Source: Novosphingobium indicum (GTDB lineage Bacteria > Pseudomonadota > Alphaproteobacteria > Sphingomonadales > Sphingomonadaceae). From it: 64,000 nucleotides of DNA. Positions 17,311 through 24,252 of the stretch are shown piece by piece. Each line of letters begins with the position of its first letter. The first letter of the stretch is position 1. A model generated the notes under the pieces. The model did not search any database. It saw only the letters and a program-made list of their open reading frames with translations, and was not told the DNA's origin. The DNA lies in the NCBI RefSeq assembly GCF_014645195.1, contig NZ_BMLK01000012.1:62001-126000 (forward strand), written 5' to 3'. The translations under genes were made by a program, and so were the position numbers.

Positions 17311-17339
17311 ATTTAAGCGATTCGCTGGTTTGGCGTAAA
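17311..17339 (-). promoter_or_regulatory. Probable promoter of the nrtA operon
   Basis: On the minus strand TTTACG (17334-17339) and TTAAAT (17311-17316) are 17 bases apart. Spacing, the preceding GCGAATCG and the distance to the hexaloop hairpins are the same as in the nirB leader. The promoter lies within the 223-bp gap between nasS and nrtA, so the importer operon can be transcribed independently of nasST. Confidence 0.5.
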
Positions 17340-17348
17340 GCCCTTTTT

Positions 17349-17357
17349 TGCAGCGCA
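17349..17357 (-). promoter_or_regulatory. TGC-N3-GCA element upstream of the nrtA promoter
   Basis: TGCAGCGCA lies ten bases upstream of the -35 box, next to a T-run and GCAGCGAAAAG, matching the arrangement before nirB. The same nine bases occur again just upstream of nasT. It is a candidate operator for a shared regulator. Confidence 0.35.
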
Positions 17358-17371
17358 GCAGCGAAAAGATT

Positions 17372-18580
17372 TCAGGGCAGGCCTGAAAGATACCCTTCGA
17401 TGTCATTCGGATCGAACACCACGCCATCGAAGAAAGTATTTTTTTCCAACATGATGGACCCCTGCTGCGTACCCACCACAGTCGATGATTCGAGGCTGCC
17501 CTCGACCTTGGAACTGGCGCCCGGAAGCGGCGCTCCGGTCCCCAAAAGTGCACTGCGGTACACATCGGGGCGGAACACGCCGGCCGCCTTGCGGCACTCC
17601 TCGACGTCGAACGGCGTCCCGTCCCAGCGCACCATCTGGGTGTAGAGCCACTCGGCCTGGCTGACCCACGGAAAGTTCGCCGCCTCCCGGTGCTGGAACA
17701 TGAAATCGGGGTAGTGAACCAGCGGCCCCTCACGGGCGATGAGAAGCTGGTCGGAGATCGCCTTGCGGATCAGATCGGCCGAGCCGTCGAGGTACTCCGG
17801 ACGGGCCAGGATATCGGCATTGCTATCCCAGTTCTCGGGATCGACGAAGTGTTCGCCGGCCCGGCACAGGGCCCGGATAAGCCGTTCGACAACCTCGCGT
17901 TTCTCCTCAAGAACGTTCTGGCGCATGGCCAGCACCTTCTCCACACCGCGGCGCCATATCTGGGCGGTGGACAGGACGATTTCCCCCACGCCGCGCGACA
18001 CCGCCACGCTGTTCCAGGGTTCGCCCACGCAGATGCCATCGACCTCGCCCTGCTTGAGCGCATCGGCGCAGAACGGCGGCGGCACGGTGGAGATATCAAC
18101 GTCGTGATCGGGCCGGATGCCGCATGCGGCCAGCCAGTACCGCAGCATGTAGTTGTGGCTCGAATAGCGATGAACGACACCGAACGTCAGCGGCTTGCCG
18201 GCCTTGAGCCGGTCAGCCGCAATCGTCTTGAGCGCCGCGCCCACTTCGACAGGAGATCCGATACCGCCTTCGCCTCTGACCTGACGCGCAAGCTCCGGGC
18301 GCAAAGTGATCGCGTTGCCATTGAGGCCCAGCACGAAAGGCGCCGAAAGCGGCTGCGCCGGCCGGCCTCGCCCCAGCGTTGCGGCAATCGCCAGCGGCGC
18401 GATCATGTGCGCGGCATCGCTGTGCCCGTAGAGCAGCCGGTCGAGTACCGTTGCCCAGCTCATGTCCTTGACCAGCCTCAGCGAGACGCCCGCTTCCTCG
18501 GCAAAGCCATGCTCATGCGCGAGGATCGGCAGGCAAGCGTCAACCAGAGGCAGGAACCCGATTGTCAGCTCGGTATTCAC
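17372..18580 (-). CDS. nasS: Nitrate sensor NasS (cytoplasmic NrtA-like protein)
   Basis: NasS is a cytoplasmic nitrate/nitrite-binding protein that, in known systems, holds NasT inactive until nitrate is present. The protein resembles NrtA throughout (LTIGFLPLVDACLPILAHE, LNGNAITL, RYWLAACGI, VDGICVGEPWN) but starts without a signal peptide, so it stays in the cytoplasm. It has 402 residues, near the usual NasS length. It is 31 bp downstream of nasT in the same direction, and immediately upstream of the nrtA leader that the pair probably controls. Confidence 0.9.
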   Translation of the reverse strand: MNTELTIGFLPLVDACLPILAHEHGFAEEAGVSLRLVKDMSWATVLDRLLYGHSDAAHMIAPLAIAATLGRGRPAQPLSAPFVLGLNGNAITLRPELARQVRGEGGIGSPVEVGAALKTIAADRLKAGKPLTFGVVHRYSSHNYMLRYWLAACGIRPDHDVDISTVPPPFCADALKQGEVDGICVGEPWNSVAVSRGVGEIVLSTAQIWRRGVEKVLAMRQNVLEEKREVVERLIRALCRAGEHFVDPENWDSNADILARPEYLDGSADLIRKAISDQLLIAREGPLVHYPDFMFQHREAANFPWVSQAEWLYTQMVRWDGTPFDVEECRKAAGVFRPDVYRSALLGTGAPLPGASSKVEGSLESSTVVGTQQGSIMLEKNTFFDGVVFDPNDIEGYLSGLP

Positions 18581-18611
18581 GTCGATCGATCCCCCAGACT
18601 TTCCGGTGCCA

Positions 18612-19190
18612 TCAGCCGTTCCCCATCAGCTTGTGGGCGGTCACGATGGCCTCGGCAATATCGGCGATGCGCTTGCCCTGATTCATCGCCGCCTTGCGCA
18701 GTTCGGCATAGGCCTTGGGCTCGGGCACCCCCTTGCTATCCATAAGAATACGCTTTGCCTTGTCGATGGTCTCGCGCTCGGCGAGCTTGCCCTTTGCGTC
18801 GGCAAGGTCCTGCTGGAGGCGCGAGAAGGCATTGAAACGCCGCACCGCAAGATCGAGGATCGGCCGGATCCGGCCCGGTGCCAGACCGTCGACGACATAG
18901 GACGAGACCCCGGCCTCCACCGAAGCGGCGATCGATTCATCATCCGATTCGTCGACGAACATCGCGATGGGCCGCTGCAGCGCCCGGCTGACTGCAAAAT
19001 ACTCTTCCAGCACGTCGCGCGAGGGGTTCCCCAGGTCCATTAGCACGATATCGGGCGCGATTTCCCCGATGCGTGCCAGCAGTCCGCGCCGCTCTGTCAC
19101 CACGAACAGTTCGCAATCATCGAACGTGGCCAGCCCCTCCTGAATAATGGAGGCGCGCGCGGCACTTTCGTCGATGATGGCAATGCGCAT
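18612..19190 (-). CDS. nasT: ANTAR-domain transcription antiterminator NasT
   Basis: NasT is an RNA-binding antiterminator. Residues about 1-120 form a receiver-like domain (MRIAIIDESAARASII, DIVLMDLGNPSRD), and residues about 130-190 form an ANTAR three-helix domain (LAERETIDKAKRILMDSKG, AYAELRKAAMNQ, KRIADIAEAIV). ATG 19190 gives 192 residues and begins at the expected MRI. The two leader RNAs before nrtA and nirB carry dual hexaloop hairpins followed by terminators, the known type of ANTAR target. It heads the nasTS pair. Confidence 0.92.
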   Translation of the reverse strand: MRIAIIDESAARASIIQEGLATFDDCELFVVTERRGLLARIGEIAPDIVLMDLGNPSRDVLEEYFAVSRALQRPIAMFVDESDDESIAASVEAGVSSYVVDGLAPGRIRPILDLAVRRFNAFSRLQQDLADAKGKLAERETIDKAKRILMDSKGVPEPKAYAELRKAAMNQGKRIADIAEAIVTAHKLMGNG

Positions 19191-19201
19191 GGCGAGCTTT
19201 G

Positions 19202-19210
19202 TGCAGCGCA
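19202..19210 (-). promoter_or_regulatory. TGC-N3-GCA element upstream of nasT
   Basis: TGCAGCGCA, identical to the element before the nrtA promoter and extended by AACAGCG against GCAGCG there, lies 12 bases upstream of the nasT start. Because it is so close to the start codon it could only act as a repressor site or within the untranslated leader. A chance match is possible. Confidence 0.25.
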
Positions 19211-19449
19211 ACAGCGCCCGTGGCAAGAGCCCTCGATGAATGGCCATCCCGCCACAATGCACCCGAAACGGAGCGAGTTCGCATAAACGCTACAAGCCCT
19301 TGCCACTAAACTGCTGCCCAGAGCCGCGGAGCCGGGAACCCGCCGACCGCGGGCAATGTCCCTCCTGTTCGGGAGCCACGCCTTGCACCGCACAAAAGCC
19401 CCCGGCCATTCTTTTCAGACATCTGGCGCGATACCGGGCTCCTGCCCGC

Positions 19450-20781
19450 ATGCTTGATCCGGCTCCTGCCGAGCCTCCCGGCGTGATCCTCGTTTTGGGC
19501 GGCGGCATTGCCGGGCTTGCTGCCGCGGACAGGCTCTCCCGCGCAGGCTGGCGCGTCCGGGTGATCGAGCGCGCGCCCCGCCCAGGTGGGATGCATCAGG
19601 CCTACACCATCGGTGGCTACACCTTCGACGCCGGATCGATCTTCTACGAGGAAAACGCCGCCCTCTTCGATCTGGCGCCCGGATTGCGCGACATGTGCCC
19701 TTCCGTATCACGCCGGCAACGGCGCATCGCGCCCGACGGGAGCGTCCGCCACTATCCCTTCGAATCGCGCGAATTGCGCGGCCAATCCGCTTTGGCTCTG
19801 GTCCGTATGCTGATCGACCTGCTCTGGTCGAGACTCGCCGTGCCCCGCGACGGGACTCTGGACGCCATCGCACGCAAGCGGCTTGGTCGGCGCCTTTTCG
19901 AGCAGACTGGCCTTGCCGCCTACATCACGCGGTTTCACCATGTGTCACCTCGCGAGATCGACGAAACCTTCTTCTTCCACCGCATGGCTTTTGTCGCCCG
20001 CGCGTCGCGGCTGCGGAATCTCATCCCTTTCCTGCTGCGGACAAGGACGCGGCCGCGACCATCGCTGCGTGTCCGCCCGCACGAAGGGTTCGCACCGCTT
20101 TTCAACAGCATCGTGAAGCGCCTGGCAGCGCAGGGCGTGGCCTTCCGTTTCGGCGAAGAGCTGCTGTCGCTACAGCGCGAAAGCCGGTTGTTTCTGGTGC
20201 GCACCACTTCCGGAATCTGCCGCGTCGAGGCCGTGGTCAGCACCATTCCGCTCGACAGTCTGCACCGCGCGCTGTTCGGCACATCGAGCGGCCTCGTGTC
20301 GCTGGACATGACCACGCTTTTCCTCTCCGCCGCCAGTCTCGACAGCGGGTTGGGCAACGTTCTCTACAATTTCCACGGTTCGGGTGAGTGGAAGCGCGCG
20401 ACGATCTATTCCCGCATTTACGCCACCCCACAAACAGACCGCGAATTTCTGGCTGTCGAAACGACAATCCCGCCTGGAGGACACCACGATCCGCAGCGCG
20501 CCTTCGAGGCCTTTCGCGCGCATATGGACAGCCTTGGCCTTGCCAGTGACCTCAGGCTGGAAGGGAATGTTCGGGTCGAGAACTGCTACCCCCTCTACCG
20601 GCACGGCTCGAGCGGGACGATTGCCCGCGTCATCGAGCGGATTTCACGGACCGGCATCGTCCTCGCGGGCCGGCAAGGCCGCTTCGAATATCTGCCCACA
20701 TCCAGCGGCGTGATCCGGCGTGTAGTCGAAGAACTGGACGCTGCTGCGCTGCCCGCCTTCCAATCAAGTCCAGCGACATGA
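19450..20781 (+). CDS. FAD-dependent oxidoreductase of the amine oxidase/protoporphyrinogen oxidase fold
   Basis: The 443-residue protein has the Rossmann FAD motif near the N-terminus (VLVLGGGIAGLAAADRL... in part, then ERAPRPGGM). The remainder resembles amine oxidase/UDP-galactopyranose-mutase-like flavoproteins, including an HHVSPREIDETFF segment and a C-terminal flavin-contact region near RQGRFEYLPTSSGV. The frame is open further upstream, but ATG 19450 places the FAD motif at the usual distance. It opens the plus-strand part of the polysaccharide cluster and is 7 bp from the pyruvyl transferase gene, so it may act on a nucleotide sugar or lipid-linked sugar. The exact substrate is unknown. 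Confidence 0.75.
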   Translation: MLDPAPAEPPGVILVLGGGIAGLAAADRLSRAGWRVRVIERAPRPGGMHQAYTIGGYTFDAGSIFYEENAALFDLAPGLRDMCPSVSRRQRRIAPDGSVRHYPFESRELRGQSALALVRMLIDLLWSRLAVPRDGTLDAIARKRLGRRLFEQTGLAAYITRFHHVSPREIDETFFFHRMAFVARASRLRNLIPFLLRTRTRPRPSLRVRPHEGFAPLFNSIVKRLAAQGVAFRFGEELLSLQRESRLFLVRTTSGICRVEAVVSTIPLDSLHRALFGTSSGLVSLDMTTLFLSAASLDSGLGNVLYNFHGSGEWKRATIYSRIYATPQTDREFLAVETTIPPGGHHDPQRAFEAFRAHMDSLGLASDLRLEGNVRVENCYPLYRHGSSGTIARVIERISRTGIVLAGRQGRFEYLPTSSGVIRRVVEELDAAALPAFQSSPAT

Positions 20782-20788
20782 GGCGCCG

Positions 20789-22069
20789 ATGACCGAACTG
20801 CTCACTGCCGACCGGCAATGGAAGGCTCAAGACGTTCAGCCTCCCTCACTCTCGACCGGTCACAGCCCTGCCCGGGTTCGCATCTTCAATGTGAAGTACA
20901 GCCCGAACCTCGGCGACGGGTTGCTCGGCGAATGCCTTGAACGGGCCCTGATCGATTGCGGTGCATCGCCGGACACGTGGTCGGTCGATCTGGCGGGACG
21001 GACCTCTTACGCTGCGGGCACGCAGGCCCGATCGATGCAGCTGCGCGTTCTAGGGGCCATTCCGGCTCCCCTGCGGCGCCTGGCGGTGCGCGCGCCGCTC
21101 GCCATTCAATCGCGCCGCAAGTGGCAACCGCACTACGGCAAGGCGCTGGACGAAGCCGACTGCATGGTGATCGGCGGCGGCAACCTGATCACCGATCTCG
21201 ACCTCAATTTCCCGACCAAGCTTGCGCTCGCCGTCGAGGAAGCCGCCCGCCGCAATTTCCCCGCATTTCTCTATGCCTGCGGCGTGTCGGGAAACTGGAG
21301 CCCGAAAGGCCAGACCCTGCTGCGATCGGCACTCGATAAGAAGGTCATTCGCCGCGTTTTCGTGCGGGATGAACGCTCGTGGCAGCTCTGGAATCGCCTC
21401 GCCGGGATCGCCCATGGCCTCGAAGCCACTGTCGTTCGCGACCCCGGCCTCCTCGCGTCCGAACGCTATGACCTGCCGGTTCAGCTCGGGAATGCAGACA
21501 GGCCGACAATCGGCATCAATGTAACCAGCCATCTGGCTCTGCGATATCACGCCGATGATCCCCCTTCCGCCAAGGCGCTGAACGACTGGTATCTGGACCT
21601 ATCGCGGGCCCTGATCGCCAAGGGTTGCCGCATCGCGGTCTTCACCAACGGCACGCCCGAAGACCGAGCCTATGCCGCACGATTGCGACCGGCCTTCGCT
21701 GCGATGGGCGATTGCGGGACCGTCAGCTTCCCGGAGGCTTGCACCCCCGGGGAGCTGACGCGCGTGATTGCCGGGCTCGATGGACTGGCCGCGTTCCGCA
21801 TGCATGCCGTGATCGCCGCCTATTCCTGCGGTGTGCCCTTTCTTGCTCTGACCTGGGACCCCAAGCTCGACAGCTTCGTGCGGTCGGTGGACCGCGACGC
21901 ATGGCTGTGCCAGCCGGTTCAGACTGCGGGCGCTGTTGCCGCAGACCGGCTGATAGCAGCCACACAGCAAGGCATCCCGGAGGCCGAACGCAAGCTGGCG
22001 ATCGCGCAGGCCCGGCGCGACGTCGCCATGCTCCATGCGGAAATCGCCAACGCCGTGGCCCGACCATGA
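20789..22069 (+). CDS. Polysaccharide pyruvyl transferase family protein
   Basis: This family adds pyruvate ketals from phosphoenolpyruvate to sugars, giving negative charge to exopolysaccharides. Family marks in the 426 residues are KYSPNLGDGLLGECLE near residue 37, a VIGGGNLITDLD segment near residue 130, and the C-terminal AFRMHAVIAAYSCGVPFLAL. The start has GAGG five bases upstream. The stop overlaps the start of the downstream glycosidase gene. Pyruvylation of this particular polymer is inferred from context only. Confidence 0.85.
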   Translation: MTELLTADRQWKAQDVQPPSLSTGHSPARVRIFNVKYSPNLGDGLLGECLERALIDCGASPDTWSVDLAGRTSYAAGTQARSMQLRVLGAIPAPLRRLAVRAPLAIQSRRKWQPHYGKALDEADCMVIGGGNLITDLDLNFPTKLALAVEEAARRNFPAFLYACGVSGNWSPKGQTLLRSALDKKVIRRVFVRDERSWQLWNRLAGIAHGLEATVVRDPGLLASERYDLPVQLGNADRPTIGINVTSHLALRYHADDPPSAKALNDWYLDLSRALIAKGCRIAVFTNGTPEDRAYAARLRPAFAAMGDCGTVSFPEACTPGELTRVIAGLDGLAAFRMHAVIAAYSCGVPFLALTWDPKLDSFVRSVDRDAWLCQPVQTAGAVAADRLIAATQQGIPEAERKLAIAQARRDVAMLHAEIANAVARP

Positions 22070-23778
22070 AGCGACGCGCTCTGCCCTTGCTTCTGTGTCT
22101 TGCCGCAACCGCCGGTTCCGCCTCGCCTCCAGCCTCGCCTCCGGCCTTGCGACCCGGTGCAATTCGCCTCGGCGGAGCATCCAACTTCTCGCAAGGATGG
22201 AGTGAGGACACCCGGCAGGCCACCCTCAAACTGAAAGTGCCCCGCCTGCGCGACAGCATTCGCTGGGCCGAGGTCGAGCGCACGCCGGGACGCTTCACCT
22301 TCGACAAGCCCACGACGACATGGCCGGACCGCTTTGCCGGCACAGGTGTTGCGATCACGCTGACTCTCAACTGGGGCAACCCGCTCTACGATGACGGCAA
22401 GACCCCGCATTCGCCGCAGGCGCTGGCCGCATTCGGTCGCTTTGCCGCTGCCACGGTCGCACGGTTTCCGCAGATCGACACGCTGGAGATCGGCAACGAG
22501 GTCAACGGCCAGAACTTCGTGAACGGCCCCGTCCGCGACGCCGGTTTGCCGGACCGTGGGCGCTATCACCTCGCCATGGTGCAAGCAGCGGCTGAGGCAG
22601 TCAACAAGGTACGGCCCGACGTGCAGGTTATCGGCGGCTCCACCCATTCGCTGCCCGCCGGTTTTCTCTGGCCCCTGCTGGAGCGCCCCGGAGCCTCGGC
22701 CATCGAAGGGCTGGCGCTCCATCCCTACACCACGCCGATCGACCAACTTCCCGCGCAAATCGGCTTCCTGCGAGGCCACGGCCGCGTCCGCCGCTTGCCT
22801 CTCTACATCACCGAATTCGGCAGCGAGGACCCGCGCCGCGCTGCGGACGATCTCGTTCGTGGCTACACCATGCTCGCCGCCCTCGGCATCACCGAGATGG
22901 ACTGGTACCCGCTCAACGAGCGCGGCGACGGCATGGTCCCGCTGATCCGCCGCGACGGAATGCTGACAGCGGCAGGTGAGGCATTTCGCTTCGTGCAGAC
23001 GCGGTTGCGCGGGCGGGCAGTGCGTAATGTCAGCCCCGATCCGTTCACATTCGCTTACACCTTCGGAGAGGACATCGTGGTTGTCTGGGGCGCGGCGCGG
23101 CCTCTCGCGGTCGATCCCGCAACAGTCCGGGTCTTCGATGCTCGCGGCGGGCGAGTCTCGCTCGGCCAGCTCGAATTGGCCGGGGACCGCGCCCTGATCC
23201 TGACCGGCACCGGTGTAACGGCGTCCGCCACATCCTATCGGCTGGGATGCTCCCCCCTGCTGGCCGACAGCTTCTACCAGTTCGCCTACCCGGACGCCGG
23301 GACAGCACGCGCGAAGCAGGACGGTTTCGAACGCTTCCTTCGCATCGATGGACGCGAAATGCCCTTATCCGTGATGCCCGGCCAGCAGCACCGGGCGGTG
23401 CCCTGGACACCCTATCTTGGACACGCAGATCTGCGGGATTTGCGCCTGACAGCCGAAACAATGCTCCCCGCCGTCAAGGGCGGCGACGGCGCAATTGTTC
23501 ACCGCTTTCGTGCCGATCGCGACAGCGCTTTACGGCTGGTCGCCACTTTCGCGGTCTCAAACAAGTCTACCGACGGCATATCCGTAAGCCTTGCCCGGAA
23601 TGGCCGCACGCTCCTGACGCGTTCAGACACGGCGCCCATCCGCATCGACCACAAGATCGCGCTACGAAAAGGCCAATCGGTCGCGGTCGCCCTCTCTCCT
23701 CGCAAGAGTACGCGCGGCGACACGACCCGCTACCGCATCCAGGTGTTCGACGCCGACAAGTGCAAGCCTCACCGCTGA
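22066..23778 (+). CDS. Secreted clan-A glycoside hydrolase, PslG-like
   Basis: The 570-residue protein begins with a signal peptide (MKRRALPLLLCLAATAGSAS). A TIM-barrel hydrolase domain follows. The likely acid/base glutamate is in LEIGNEVNGQNF and the nucleophile in LYITEFGSED, the spacing seen in retaining clan-A enzymes such as GH39. A beta-rich C-terminal half of about 270 residues follows the catalytic domain. In Pseudomonas, PslG is a comparable hydrolase inside a polysaccharide cluster that trims the polymer. The start overlaps the pyruvyl transferase stop by four bases (ATGA), so the two are translationally coupled. Confidence 0.8.
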   Translation: MKRRALPLLLCLAATAGSASPPASPPALRPGAIRLGGASNFSQGWSEDTRQATLKLKVPRLRDSIRWAEVERTPGRFTFDKPTTTWPDRFAGTGVAITLTLNWGNPLYDDGKTPHSPQALAAFGRFAAATVARFPQIDTLEIGNEVNGQNFVNGPVRDAGLPDRGRYHLAMVQAAAEAVNKVRPDVQVIGGSTHSLPAGFLWPLLERPGASAIEGLALHPYTTPIDQLPAQIGFLRGHGRVRRLPLYITEFGSEDPRRAADDLVRGYTMLAALGITEMDWYPLNERGDGMVPLIRRDGMLTAAGEAFRFVQTRLRGRAVRNVSPDPFTFAYTFGEDIVVVWGAARPLAVDPATVRVFDARGGRVSLGQLELAGDRALILTGTGVTASATSYRLGCSPLLADSFYQFAYPDAGTARAKQDGFERFLRIDGREMPLSVMPGQQHRAVPWTPYLGHADLRDLRLTAETMLPAVKGGDGAIVHRFRADRDSALRLVATFAVSNKSTDGISVSLARNGRTLLTRSDTAPIRIDHKIALRKGQSVAVALSPRKSTRGDTTRYRIQVFDADKCKPHR

Positions 23779-24252
23779 TCGATTCGCGCTCGCCGCTCGC
23801 AGTGATCGGCGTTGCGGGTGAGAAATCGTCGACCAAAGACCCGGCAATTCGCACCGAACTGCGGACCTTGTTGCAGATTTTCCACGCGCCGCGCCGACCC
23901 GGAGATCCGCATTTATCCTTAGGCGACTGACCGGAGAAGCCTGTCGCTGCCGCATTTCGAACGGCACGGCCGGAGAGCGCCTCGGTCCATGGTTAACACT
24001 TTCGGACGTGCGCCATTGCAATCGTTACCAATTGCACCGCACCGCCTTTAAGCCGAATGCTAGGTATATGTATTCGCCCTTATAAAATATGAATAATATC
24101 CAAATACTGAAGCGTACTTCTTGGTTTACAGGCCTTAACCACGTTAATTCGTAAGCGGTTAAACGAACACCCGATAGCCGAAATCCGGACGCGGAAATCC
24201 GCGCCTGAATGCAAAACAAGATCAAAAATCGCTAGAGCTACGGGATCGCTTC
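23779..24252 (+). promoter_or_regulatory. Intergenic region with probable promoter of the RTX protease
   Basis: No gene is visible here. The second half (about 24010-24250) is much richer in A+T than its surroundings. A promoter-like pair TTGGTT (24121-24126) and TTAATT (24144-24149), separated by 17 bases, lies about 100 bases upstream of the protease start. No clear terminator for the glycosidase gene was found in the first half. Confidence 0.3.

Noticed and set aside
17311..17360. Sigma-54 promoter upstream of nrtA
   Set aside because: No GG-N10-GC pair with the required spacing was found in either leader; the sigma-70-like spacing shared by both leaders fits better.
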